From assembly GCA_033064195.1 (NCBI GenBank), contig JARBJD010000599.1, positions 1 through 29,765 on the forward strand: 29,765 nt of DNA, read 5' to 3'. Position numbers and translations under genes: made by a program. A model generated the notes under the pieces. That model was not told the DNA's origin and searched no databases. It worked only from the letters and a program-made list of their open reading frames with translations. Below, piece by piece: positions 1 to 11,501 of the stretch (within the stretch, counting starts at the first letter, position 1; every line of letters starts with the position of its first letter). Source of the stretch: Blattamonas nauphoetae. Lineage: Eukaryota > Preaxostyla > Oxymonadida.

Positions 1-10
1 TTCATTGAGG

Positions 11-3000
11 CTAGATGATCGAATAGTTCATTCCATATTCCACATCAGCATCATTCAAAGGATAGAGGGTCAGTGGAAGCACGATCGTCGCTTTTCCTTC
101 AACCGAAATGATCACATCCGATTTTTCATTGTTAGAAGTGTCATCATTTCTATCTAATTTCGATCCTCGAAGTGTCAGCGCATATTCAACTCCAGATGAC
201 AATGCATGAGTGGTCAGTGTCAGAGTCGTCGTGTTCAGACCAGTCGCTGGCTCAGCCGAGCAGGAGAGGAGACGAGGCGGCTCGGGAATCATCTCGATCA
301 CTTCCAGATTGTCGTGGAGCAGTTCGACTGTCGTTCCTTGTTCGCGGAAGCCATTAATCGAATACGAATCACCATATTTCAGTGTTGCATCAGCAGAAGG
401 ATACAAAACCGCTTCTCCCTTCCACTCCGATCCATCCAACTTCATCGCAATCCATCTCGACGAACTCGCACTCTTCAATTCCACTTCATAAATCGTCGAA
501 GTGGACAGCAAAAGACCGGTCATCACAAAATCAGCTTTCTTCTTGTCCAACGAGTACGATTTCAGTCTCATCTCGGTCAGACGCGTCTTTCCTGCAATCA
601 TGAACGGTGCGATCGGTTGGTCAATGAAGATATCTGGTGCGTCAGGCGTCGCTTTCACAACTGAGACAAGCGAGTATGAAACATCAAATGACAGATCAAC
701 TTTCGATCCATACAACCACAGTGTCGTCGGCTTCGATTCTCGTTCTTCTGTCTTCGTCCCTTCGAATGTGATCGTGAATGATGCTGATGGCGACAGCGTC
801 ACTGTGTAGTCGCCAGCGTCCATCCATCTCCCAACAACAACAATCTCTGTTCGGTTCCCATCCACGTTCGGTGTGTTCTTCAGTCCAACAATTCGTGATG
901 GTTCTGCTGGAATCGAAAATTTCGACGTCTCCTCCACAACTGTTTTCATCTCTGCAATTGTCAGTGCTGTGATCTCATAATCAGTTCCGAAAGAGAGATT
1001 GGCATGGGATGGATACAGTGTTTCCGTCAGCTGAGTCGATGTCTGGTTTCCTGTTCCCGAGATCGTTCCAGTCAGCGTGAAGGAATCGCCTGTTCGAACA
1101 TTTGAGACCACTTTGAACAGCGTGATGGAGAATGACTTCCCACCAGGCAGGAACAATCCTTCCAGCGTGATCAGCGCTTCTGTATCATTCGTCCCTCCCA
1201 AATCACATTTCGCTTTTATAATTCGAGATGGAGCAGCAGGAATTTTGAGAACAAGAGCAGGCGATGGAATCACAGCGTTCACTGTCGAAGAGAACACTTT
1301 CACCAATTCGTATTCTTTTCCATATTCCAGCGTTCCTGTCTGTTTGTAAACTGCAACATTCTTCGATCCCGATGCCGACGAGAATGTCATCGAAAACGAG
1401 AGAATGTTGGAAGCATCTTGTTTCTCAGAAACTTGAACTGTGAACACTTCGCCATTCATTCCAGACGATGTCACTGTCAGAACAACATTGTTCAGAGTGG
1501 ATGAATCAAAATCACATCCGATGGCAGACACAGAAGGACCAGAGGGGGGTCGTGAACTCAGATGAATCCAGAAGGATGAACTCGTCGTCTTTCCCGTCTT
1601 CCGACAGCTTTACCGATGAGATTGTGTATTGAGTTCCATACTTCATCTCATCAGCCCATCCCAGCAAGATCGTCGATGTTCCCAAAGTGTCGCTGCTGAA
1701 CTCAATCGAGAAGGTGTGAGACGATGTCGTCGTTGCTGTGTAAGTCTTCCCATTCGGCAGACTCGTTCCTTCCACTGTCAGAACTGTCCTGTTCGTCGTG
1801 ATCTCACAACTTGCGAACGTGAGCGTGGCAATTCGGGGAGGAAGAGGAACAAAGAATGATCGACCAGGGTTCACATAGAAAGAATCAACGCCTTCTCCGA
1901 CAGATTCGATCTCGTATGTTACCCCAAACTTGAGCGAGCTGGTTGTTTCGTCGTCTCCAACTGTGAAGTTCGCCAGGCATCCACTCTCACTCACATTGAA
2001 GATCTCAGCCGACCACGTCGAGCTTGACCCAACACGGCTGATCACAACTTTCTGCTGATTGTCGTGAAGCTTCCGTCCAGTCATCGTCAAAATTGTTGTG
2101 TCCTTCTTCCCATTCAATCCTGCCGACACTGTCTCAATTCGAGCTGGCTCGATTGGCGTTTTGAACGAAGAGGCAATCGGTTCAATTACGACTGGCTGAG
2201 TCTCACCTGTAGTAGAGAGCGAGATGATCGAATAGTTCATTCCATATTCCACATCAGCATCATTCAAAGGATAGAGGGTCAGTGGAAGCACGATCGTCGC
2301 TTTTCCTTCCAACCGAAATGATCACATCCGATTTTTCATTGTTAGAAGTGTCATCATTTCTATCTAATTTCGATCCTCGAAGTGTCAGCGCATATTCAAC
2401 TCCAGATGACAATGCATGAGTGGTCAGTGTCAGAGTCGTCGTGTTCAGACCAGTCGCTGGCTCAGCCGAGCAGGAGAGGAGACGAGGCGGCTCGGGAATC
2501 ATCTCGATCACTTCCAGATTGTCGTGGAGCAGTTCGACTGTCGTTCCTTGTTCGCGGAAGCCATTAATCGAATACGAATCACCATATTTCAGTGTTGCAT
2601 CAGCAGAAGGATACAAAACCGCTTCTCCCTTCCACTCCGATCCATCCAACTTCATCGCAATCCATCTCGACGAACTCGCACTCTTCAATTCCACTTCATA
2701 AATCGTCGAAGTGGACAGCAAAAGACCGGTCATCACAAAATCAGCTTTCTTCTTGTCCAACGAGTACGATTCCAGTCTCATCTCGGTCAGACGCGTCTTT
2801 TCGGCAATCAAGAACGGTGCGATCGGTTGGTCAATGAAAATCTCTGGTGCGTCAGGCGTCGCTTTCACAACTGAGACAAGCGAGTATGAAACATCAAATG
2901 ACAGATCAACTTTCGATCCATACAACCACAGTGTCGTCGGATTCGATTCTCGTTCTTCTGTCTTCGTCCCTTCGAATTTGATCGTGAACGATGCTGAAGG

Positions 3001-5400
3001 CGACAGTGTCACTGTGTAGTCCCCAGCTTCCATCCATCTCCCAACAACAACAATCTCTGTTCGGTTCCCATCCACGTTCGGTGTGTTCTTCAGTCCAACA
3101 ATTCGTGACGGTTCCGCTGGAATCGAAAATTTCGCCGTCTCCTCCACAATCGTCTTTGTTTCTGCAATTGTCAGTGCTGTGATCTCATAATCAGTCCCGA
3201 AAGAGAGATTGGCATGGGATGGATACAGTGTTTCGGTCAGCTGAGTCGATGTCTGGTTTCCTGTTCCCGAGACCGTTCCAGACAGCGTGAAGCCATCGCC
3301 GGTTCGAACATCCGAGACCAGTTTGAACAGCGTGATCGAGAATGACTTCCCACCAGGCAGGAACAATCCTTCCAGCGTGATCAGCCCTTCAGTTTCATTC
3401 GTCCCTCCCAATTCACATTTCGCTTTGATGATTCGAGATGGAGCAGCAGGAACTTTGAGAACAAGAGCGGGCGATGGAATCACAGCGTTCACTGACAAAG
3501 AGAACACTTTCACCAATTCGTATTCTTTTCCATATTCCAGCGTCCCGGTCTGTTTGTAAACCGCAACATTCTTCGATCCCGATGTCGACGAGAATGTCAT
3601 CGAAAACGACAGGATGTTGGACGGATCTAATTTCTCCGAAACTTGAACTGTGAATTCTTCGCCACTCATTCCAGACGAGGTCACTGTCAGAACAACATTG
3701 TTCAGAGTGGATGAATCGAAATCACATCCGATGGCAGACACAGAAGGACCAAGGGGAGTCGTGAACACAGAAGAATCAAGAAGGATGAACTCGTCGTCTT
3801 TCCCGTCTTCCGACAGAATCACCGATGAGATCGTGTATTGAGTTCCATATTTCATCTCATCAGCCCATCCCAGCAAGATCGTCGATGTTCCCTCACTCGC
3901 GCTGCTGAACTCAATCGGGAAGGTGTGAGACGATGTCGTCGTTGCTGTGTAAGTCTTCCCATTCGGCAGACTCGTTCCTTCCACTGTCAGAACTGTCCTG
4001 TTCGTCGTGATCTCGCCACTTGCGAACGTGAGTGTGGTGATTCGGGGAGGAAGAGGAACCAAGAATGATCGACCAGGGTTCACATAGAACGAATCAACGC
4101 CTTGTCCAACTGAGTCGAGTTCATATGTTTCCCCAAACTTGAGCGAGCTGCCTGTCTCCTCGTCTCCAACTGTGAAGTTCGCTAGGCACCCACTCTCACT
4201 CACATTGAAGATCTCAGCCGACCACGTTGAGCTTGATCCAACACAGCTGATCACAACTTTCTGTTGTTTGTCGTGAAGCTTCCGTCCAGTCATCGACACT
4301 ATGATTGTGTCCTTCTTTCCATTCAATCCTGCTGACACTGCCTCAATTCGAGCTGGCTCGATCGGCGTTTTGAATGTCACTGGCCGACTCACAACCAAGT
4401 TCATCTCGTCAAACCCATTCACAAAGAACACGTCTTTCACTGTGTATTCTGTCTCATATTTCAGCTGCCCGGACGAACCAAAAGGATAAAGAGTGGCATC
4501 TCCAGTGAGTGTCGTGCTTGAGGATGGTGTCAGTGTCATCGTCACATTCACCTCGTCTTCCCCGTTCGTTGCCAACATCCAGAACGATCCCTCTTTCAGT
4601 CCGAACCCAGTCACTTCAATCGTCGTCGCGTTCGCATCCCTCACCCTCGCCACGGCTGACACAATGTACATCCCCAGACCCCATCCAGGCATCACTGCCG
4701 AGCGCAGTGTGTACGTCTTCCCACTCGGCAGAACTCCACCTGCTCCGACTGTTGCTGTGCCTGTTCCTGTGGTCGAGTCGGAAAATGTCACAAAGATGAG
4801 TCTGGGCAGGGTGTCCCCGTCGAGGAGCACAGCCATCGTTCCTGTCATCGCGTGGGCACACGTCACAGTCAACGTGGCTGTTGATGACTCCATCGCCATT
4901 GACGAGGAAACGATGTGAGTTGCCTTCGAAACTTGAGGAATGGACGCTGAATCTGTAGCGGGGTTGGAGATATGAAGTCCAAGATAATCAGACGATGTGT
5001 CGCAATCGGCAATCTTCTCCGGAGTGAGAGGGAAGTTCTGCATGTTCCCAATAAACACGTCTCTTCCTTTCGTTTCGGATCCGGTTATGACGTTGTCTCG
5101 GAAGAAAAACTTGGAGATGCCTGGTGAAATATCGTTGACAGTCTCCCTCCATCCACTGAAGATGAGTGTACCCATTTCTACTGAGGAACATCCAATGATG
5201 GAATTATTTGATCCGGTGAGCTTGGCATCTTCAGCGAAGATCGCAGGTCCTCTTACAGCGACACATTTATCAAAGTAACTGTCCGTTACGGCACCTTTTG
5301 CTGTTCCGAGAAGTATCGCACCGCCAGCATCCTGTGCAGAACACTCAGAGAACACACACTTATCCACTTGATAAGACATCTGTTTAAACGTTTGATCGCT
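11..5400 (-). CDS. Surface gene A, C-terminal half: tandem beta-sandwich modules
   Basis: Large extracellular part of a surface protein, read from about 5400 down to a TAG at 11-13. The first about 90 residues continue a cysteine-rich beta-helix (motifs YQVDKCVFSEC, GGAILLG, SIIGC). After that come tandem modules of roughly 100 residues, each opening with a proline-rich linker (EPARIE, LPPRI, APSRI, EPSRI, PPRL) and closing with a LKYG-Y motif, as expected for Ig/TIG-like beta-sandwiches. The frame is open from 5379 to about 2311, breaks there by one extra base (CC where the duplicate copy has C), and breaks again near 1541-1549 at a G6 run, one base longer than the duplicate copy. The TAG falls right where duplicate homology ends, so a membrane helix and tail, if present, lie beyond the window or are lost. 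It is probably the other half of the gene at 7761-9244. Function is inferred only as a surface or adhesion-type protein. Confidence 0.75.
13..4374. repeat. 2.15-kb tandem duplication inside surface gene A
   Basis: Positions 13-2165 and 2222-4374 are direct copies, offset 2209-2210 bp, with scattered substitutions and two single-base length differences (near 1545 and 2310). The 56 bp between the copies is not repeated. Each copy encodes about seven beta-sandwich modules, so the duplication lengthens the protein by about 735 residues. Copy boundaries fall inside modules, not at their edges. Confidence 0.93.
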
Positions 5401-5602
5401 CAAGTGGAAAAGTGTGTGTTCTCTGAGTGTTTTGCACTGGATGCTGGTGGTGCAATGCTCGTTGGGACAGCTCAAGGTTCCGTCTCGGACTGTTACTTTG
5501 AGAAATGTGTCTCTAAAAGAGCATCTGCCATCTTCGCCGAAGATGCCAAACTCACTGGATCGAACAATTCCATCATTGGATGTGAATCAGAAGGAGAGGG
5601 TA

Positions 5603-7758
5603 CCGTGGTTGGACAACCCGTCCAAATTGGAAAACCCGTCCACCTGAGAATCGGACACAAATTGTTGGTATGAATATTTCTTTATTGACTTTTGTTTTTG
5701 TTCTCATTTTCGACTCATTGATAAATTTTTATTTGTTGCAATAGATTGAAATGAAATTTAATCTTTTTTCCTAACTTTGACTTCGAACGGAGGGATCTTC
5801 CCTAAATTTTGTTCATCCCGTTCCTTCACAACCACCTCTTTTTACCTCTCGCGAATTCGTTCCATGACCGTATTATCTCCTTCTAAATACTCATTGTTCT
5901 TTTGTTCTCACTCTTTCTCCATCTCCTTCCAGAACGTTGGACCAACAAGTCGGACTCCAAAGTGGAACGCAAATTTATCCGAAGTGAAGGCGTATTTGAA
6001 AAAGAACAAGATTGAACAAAAAGATCAACTTCTCACGTTGCTGAAGCTCGAACAGAAAATGAAAATTTTGCCAGGGATCATCCAATCCATCACTGGCATT
6101 CATAGTCGCTCTCTCTCTCGAGCAAGAGCAGCTATGAAAGAAAATCGTCCAATACAACAACCAGGACGTCCCTCCAAAGTACCTCCAGCAGAACTTGACC
6201 GTCTTCGATCCTGGCTTAAGGAACAAGTTGAACTGAAGAAAGAGATCACACGTCCGATGGTCCAAAAGAAGGTCTTTTCACCATTTTCCATCTTTTCAGA
6301 TCCAAAACATATTGGTTGGATCTTCCAATCCTAAAACAAGGCTGATCGAACTCGATGACAGCTGGGCATGGAATTTCTGTGATGCGAATCCCGATCTCTT
6401 CTTCTCGCGACCTATTCAAATGGATGCTCCAAAAATTGCAGCAAGCAACGAACAAAACATGGTTGAGTGGATGACTCAATTGAAAACTGTGATTGATACC
6501 TTCAGCATACCGAACGATCTTATTTTTGACTACGATGAAACAGGGTTCTCTACCATCCATGATTCAAGAGTAAAAGTGATTCACGGCGCTGGAACTCCCA
6601 CACCTATCAAAGCGAAACCTACTAAAATCCAAAATTTCACTCTGGCGTGCACCGTTTGTGCTGACGGATCGCATCTACCTCACGCACTTGTTTACCCACT
6701 TAAATCTCAGCCAAGTGAATTTAATTCACTTCGCACTTTTCATATTATCCCGTATTGTTTGGGAAATGGGTATGTGAATAGTTACATCTTTAGCCGCATT
6801 CTGGAAGAGACTATCATCCCAGCAATCAACACCAAAAGAAACGCACCGAATCTCACGAACCAGTGGGCATTACTTCTTCTCGATAACTGTAGTTCACACT
6901 TGTCCTCAAATATTGCTGAAATGTGTAAAACGAACAAAATTCAACTGCTATCTCTCCCTCCAAACACAACACACCTCACCCAACCCCTCGTCGACAAAAT
7001 CTTCCAATCCCTCAAGAATCAATACGACAAATTCTATGCATCACCTCTTGAGTTCTCTCAACAAGCGCATCGGACAGCGATTGTTTCCGCGCTTCCGCTC
7101 GCCTGCCAAAAGGCATTCACGATCGACACAATCGTTTTATCGTTTCGACGCTGCGGAATCTTGGATAGAGATGTGACACATATCCTCCATCGACTGCCAG
7201 ACAATCTTGATACCGTCAAAGATGGAATAAAGACCAAACCAAGTGATTGTGGAGACAGTTCGTATGCCGGCATTCGTTCAGTGGTCAGTGCTGGAATCCT
7301 CCTAACATCGACTGAGTCGATGGAAAAGACGAAAATGAAGGAAAGAAAACAGGAATCAAGGGAAGAACGAAAAAAGGAACAGGAAGTTGTCAAGAAGAAG
7401 TGCAACCTTCGAAAAACAACCATGATTCAGCGACCCAGAGCTGTCAAGAAGACTATTGAACAAGAGCGAAAGAAAGCTAAGAAGCCCAAGAAGCCCAGAA
7501 TGAGGCGCACAACAATCACAACTCGATCTGCAACGAGAAACGGGATGAACAAAATTGAGGGAAGATCCCTCCGTTCGAAGTCAAAGTAAGGAAAAAAGAT
7601 TAAATTTCATTTCAATCTATTGCAACAAATAAAAATTTATCAATGAGTCGAAAATGAGAACAAAAACAAAAGTCAATAAAGAAATATTCATACCAACAAT
7701 TTGTGTCCGATTCTCAGGTGGACGGGTTTTCCAATTTGGACGGGTTGTCCAACCACGG
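5603..7758 (+). mobile_element. Pogo-like (Tc1/mariner superfamily) DNA transposon
   Basis: A 2.16-kb DNA element with a single pogo/Tigger-type transposase. I place the ends next to the TA at 5601-5602 and 7759-7760, where both arms begin CCGTGGTTGGAC; this is inference because the inverted repeat continues outward into host sequence. Each terminal repeat carries two copies of ACCCGTCC about 19 bp apart, a plausible double transposase-binding site. It sits in the beta-helix coding region of surface gene A. The near-identical arms and largely open transposase suggest a recent insertion. If the true ends lie further out, the element would be up to 2.56 kb (5401-7960). Confidence 0.8.
5864..7589 (+). 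CDS. Pogo/Tigger-type transposase (DDE_1 family)
   Basis: Catalyses cut-and-paste transposition of the surrounding element. Exon 1 is 5864-6271 and exon 2 is 6300-7589, joined by a 28-bp intron (6272-6299, starting GTCTTTTC and ending TTTTCAG) that keeps the frame and yields about 565 residues. The N-terminal part has helix-turn-helix-like segments, a GRPSK linker and a second predicted DNA-binding region. The catalytic core shows the acid residues in DYDETGF (6529), LLLDNCSSH (Asp codon 6882) and TQPLVDKIF (Asp codon 6993), spaced DD36D by my count. The C-terminal tail is strongly Lys/Arg-rich, as for nuclear import or DNA binding. The first in-frame ATG is 5864; the segment 5870-5932 could be a further 63-bp intron (gtatta...ccag). 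All three acids are present, so the enzyme may be active. Confidence 0.85.
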
Positions 7759-7760
7759 TA

Positions 7761-9244
7761 CCCTCTCCTTCTGATTCACATCCAATGATGGAATTGTTCG
7801 ATCCAGTGAGTTTGGCATCTTCGGCGAAGATGGCAGATGCTCTTTTAGAGACACATTTCTCAAAGTAACAGTCCGAGACGGAACCTTGAGCTGTCCCAAC
7901 GAGCATTGCACCACCAGCATCCAGTGCAAAACACTCAGAGAACACACACTTTTCCACTTGATATGATAACGTTTTGATGGCGGCGCCATAACCATCCCGG
8001 TGTCCCAATAAGCAAAGTGCCCCTCCATCATAGGTTTCTGACGTATGGTCGGCAACTGCCTTGCATTGGTGAAAGTTGCACGACGTGACGGTGACTTTAT
8101 CAACATTGTACGTAACGACATAGAAAGCTCCGCCGAAGGCCGATGTTGTGACGATGAAGGTGCAGCGAATGATGGACAAGTGTGTCGTTCCGGAAGGGAC
8201 GGTTGAAGAGGTTGAGCGAGCGGTGAGGTGTTTGTCTTGGATGGTGTGGGTGACATCCGCGTTCGCGTGACGATCGGAGACGCTGTGGGAGACAGAGGAG
8301 TTCACGCAGAGCACCGTCGCACCGCTGTTGATGTCCAGAAGCGCTGTCCCGTCGAAGTGGTTCGTCACGTTGGAGATGTCGCTCGCTGACAGCGTCTGGC
8401 TCGACAGCGGAGAGACGAGGCCAATGTCTGTCTTCCCCGAGCTTGTCACGTTGGAAAGCCCCGAGTGCAGCAGATATGTGTGGGCAGGGAGCGTGTGGGA
8501 GGCAGAAGTTGACTGTCGGAACGTGAAGAGCGGGCCAGTCGACGTCGAAAGCGAGTGGTCAGTCAGCGAGAGTCCTGTTCCCACAATCGACACTGATCCA
8601 GATCCTTCCTCAGTTTTGACGGTTTCAAGCGGAATCTCGGTGTTTGGGAGGACATCACAGAACGGAACGAGCATGTGGGATTCGACGTTTCGGTGAGTCG
8701 ACAATTCGATTCGAATCGTTGCCCACGAGTCACACGTCGAGGGAACGATCATGAAGGGTGAAGTGGATGGCGATGAAATGATCTCACAACTCGAGACAAT
8801 CAATTCTGAGCGTTCCAGCGATGTGATCGAAGTTTCCCCATTTCCGCTTGACAGAGTCAATGAATGCAACGAGAGCGAGCAATTCTGGACCACAAAGATA
8901 GATGGGCATCGCTGGGATGCAGCCGGTTTATTTCGGTCGGCTTGCTTGTCGACTACATCATTCTGATTTTGGTTCGGACAGAACTCCACAATGGAATTCA
9001 TTCCACGTAATTCCAATTGTGTGGAAACTAACATGATGTTCTGTCCTTGGAAAACGCCGTTTTGGAGCATCAAAACAGTTCGGTCATGCTGATGGTTCGA
9101 TTCAAGTTCCAATCGTGAAGTCAGAAGAGAGGACAGATCATGAACTATTGGTGGCGAATGTGGTGGAATAGAGGAGGTTGATTGGAAGACTTGTTCTGTC
9201 CAAAGGAAGAACGACAAAAACGCAAGGTGAACGATTTGAATTAT
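7761..9244 (-). CDS. Surface gene A, N-terminal half: secreted beta-helix protein
   Basis: N-terminal half of a large extracellular protein, cut at its 3' end by the transposon; the frame runs about 24 codons into the element and stops at 7688. It holds repeated short strands with Cys/Gly/Asn patterns (IIRCTF, VTSCNFHQC, YDGGALCLLG, VEKCVFSECF, DAGGAMLVG, SIIGC) typical of right-handed parallel beta-helix (pectate-lyase-like) folds. No ATG opens the frame. The first codons after the upstream stop read IIQIVHLAFLSFFLW, an obvious signal-peptide-like stretch that starts at ATA (9242-9244) where ATG would be expected. Either the start codon is mutated, or a short upstream exon is missing, with the AG at about 9201-9202 a possible acceptor. 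Its start lies about 135 bp from the divergent gene at 9380, so they may share a promoter region. Confidence 0.72.
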
Positions 9245-9379
9245 TCAAATAAAAGGCTGATCTTTTCAAGTCTGTTGTTCCTCACAATATCGACTTTTTT
9301 CGATTCAGATCATCACAACAAACGGTCGTATTAAGTGAACTGTGACAAGAGCAATTATCTACCTCTATCGAGCCTCGTA

Positions 9380-11302
9380 ATGGGAGGATCAAAAAAAACT
9401 CTTGCCATCGTTCGCATGCCACCAAATCTAGTGTCAAACTCAATTGACCCTTCAAAATGTATCTTTGATTTCTTGTCATGATTTTGCAGATAAATCTCCC
9501 AAACCGTTCAGTTCATCGATATCATCTTGTCTCGAGTATTGTCTTGATCAGCAGGGTTCATCTGTGACATTTCGACGTGCAGAGCGTTTATCAAGCATTG
9601 AAAAAGAATTATTCGAGGATGAGTTTCTGATCGTGACAGCACTGGAATTGGTGGAAACGATGAAAGTTGCGGCTCAATATACGAAATGGGACAAGAGCAG
9701 GCCAGACGCAGTATATGGAATTCTGGATGTTGACCCCGGAACAAATCTGAAACTGCTGATGGATCGATGGAAAAGCGAACAAAAACAATGGACGGACGAT
9801 GTCTTCTTCTCGTTGTGTCACTATTCTCATTCGTAGGATTTGCTCCTCCTCGTTGTCCAATTGGTTTACCCGCTGAAATATATGCACACGAAGTTCATCC
9901 ATCGGGCTATCAGATCAGACTGCATCTTTCTTGAAACCGCCAAACCAGCTGTCTTTGGTATTCTCCCTTCGTCCACACTTTCATTCAGCAAATCTTCAGT
10001 ATGCGCTCAGATACAATCAGGAATCGGGGACGAAGACATCTGCACCGTACGTTAAGAACGGGCTTGGTCCAGACACCTCTTATCAACCTTCGAGACGCAT
10101 TCGCCCACGAGAAACCAGTCTCGACAATCCACTGTCTGCTGCCCTGTTCTTAATCTTCTTTAGCTACGACTCAAGGGTCGATATCTGGGCTATCGGTCTG
10201 ATCCTGCACGAAATCGCGTACGGGAAGTCCATCTTTGGGAGTGCTCATAATCTGCAGATTCTCACAAGAATTAATCAAAACCAGTTTGACATCACGCAAT
10301 ATGATCCTCTGCACCCGAAATTCCATGCAATTTTGAAGCGAATGCTGTCAACAGTGTGATACCCATCGTTCTCCTTCATCTTCCCAACAGGATGCAGACA
10401 CACGCCCAACAGCTGCTTCTCTTCTTCAGGATCCCCAACTGCAGCCGGCGTACAATTTCCTCACGTCTGTCCCCGCCGTCCCGATGATCAAAACCAACGC
10501 GTCGTCCATCCTCAACTCTGCCATTCCACAGGAGACATTCCCCGATGATCTCCAAACACGGCAAAACAGGTTCGTGCAATCAATGGCCAGGCTGCAGGCT
10601 GCGGGAGACGTCACAATCAGTGTTGACTCAGCCAATCTGACGGAAAGTGCTTGCGATGCTATTTTCTCTCTTCCCGCGGGCGACATCAAGAAAAATATGA
10701 TCATCGAATACAAAACCGGAACTACTTCGTCAAATGTCCACTTTTCAAGATTCCTACAGGATATCTTCACTGAGTTGGGAAACAAAGCCAAAATTGGCAT
10801 CTTGGAGTCCAAAAACGGCTTCTATTCCCTCTCGTCTGATCCACAAAAGCAGCGCCCTCAGTTTATTCGATATTACCGTCTGCTTGGCATTCTGGTTGGA
10901 TCCTGTCTGATCCGCCAAGTCAAGATCCCGATCAGATTCGACCAGTTCATCTGGAGACAATTGGCCGGATATTCGCTCGACCCACGTGAGCTGAAGTTTG
11001 TGAACGAACAGAAATTCAACGAAATTCAGAGTTTATCAGTCAATGTAGGTGACGTCGGGAAACAACAAAAGTTCTGTGTCCAGCTTCCAGATGAGACGTC
11101 TCATCCGCTTTTCATCGGAGGATCTTTCAAGACATTGGACGCTGACCTTCTTCCTGCTTACAAAGAGCAGGCAATGGTCGCGATTCTGAACTACTACACC
11201 CCGTTCATCAGCCTCGCTCGCACTCACCTTCAAAGCATCGTTTCTGAGTCTGATCTCCGTCACTTGAGTGCCCTTGAGCTTTCTCAGATAGCCTGCCTTT
11301 GA
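9380..11302 (+). CDS. Pseudokinase fused to a HECT N-lobe, C-lobe absent
   Basis: Six exons that I assembled by frame and GT-AG signals: 9380-9458, 9490-9800, 9837-9950, 10000-10133, 10164-10353 and 10391-11302, giving 579 residues. Introns are 31, 36, 49, 30 and 37 bp. Intron 3 is the least certain; an alternative acceptor at 9988 breaks the frame. Residues about 60-300 look like a kinase: LLVVQLVYPLKYMHTKFIHR, then RAIRSDCIFL in place of RDLKPENILL, no clear DFG, then VDIWAIGLILHEIA and DADTRPTAASLL. Asp and Asn of the catalytic loop are gone, so it is a likely pseudokinase. Residues about 330-579 match a HECT N-lobe (YYRLLGILVG, IRFDQFIWRQL, LDPRELKFVNE) and end at LSALELSQIACL, where HECT proteins continue into the C-lobe with the catalytic Cys. 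It cannot form the ubiquitin thioester by itself; it may bind E2s, or may be a truncated ligase. Confidence 0.72.
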
Positions 11303-11501
11303 TTCTCATCTATTTACGTTGGATCATTCTTAAACAAATGATTACAGTCGACGCCACTTTTTTATCACACCACTCGCATATTGTGTCTTCTTAGCACTTG
11401 ATAAACAAGGGTGGGGAATTCCCACGTGCATACAGAAAGTTTAGAGATGGTGAACAATTCGGAGAGTTCTCGCGTGGATAAAAGGGAATGATCTGACAAA
11501 T

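Larger units (their letters stand above)
5401..7960. repeat. 422-bp inverted repeats (5401-5822 and 7539-7960)
   Basis: 5401-5822 is the reverse complement of 7539-7960 with only a couple of mismatches that I can see (for example near 5771 and 5802). The outer 200 bp of each arm (5401-5600 and 7761-7960) is gene A coding sequence for the beta-helix. The inner about 220 bp is transposon end sequence, and on the right arm it includes the last codons of the transposase. Both arms stop sharply: beyond 5400 and 7960 the sequences are unrelated in inverted orientation. Confidence 0.95.

Noticed and set aside
172-5051. Many plus-strand open frames across surface gene A
   Set aside because: They are antisense shadows; they repeat with the 2.2-kb duplication and show none of the conserved protein patterns seen on the minus strand.
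5368-5673. Plus-strand 101-residue frame with beta-helix motifs
   Set aside because: It is the left arm of the inverted repeat, an inverted copy of the gene A fragment, not an independent gene.
5401-7960. Long inverted repeats as ends of a Polinton-type element
   Set aside because: The only gene between them is a pogo-type transposase; no polymerase, integrase, protease or capsid-like frame is present and the element is only about 2.2 kb.
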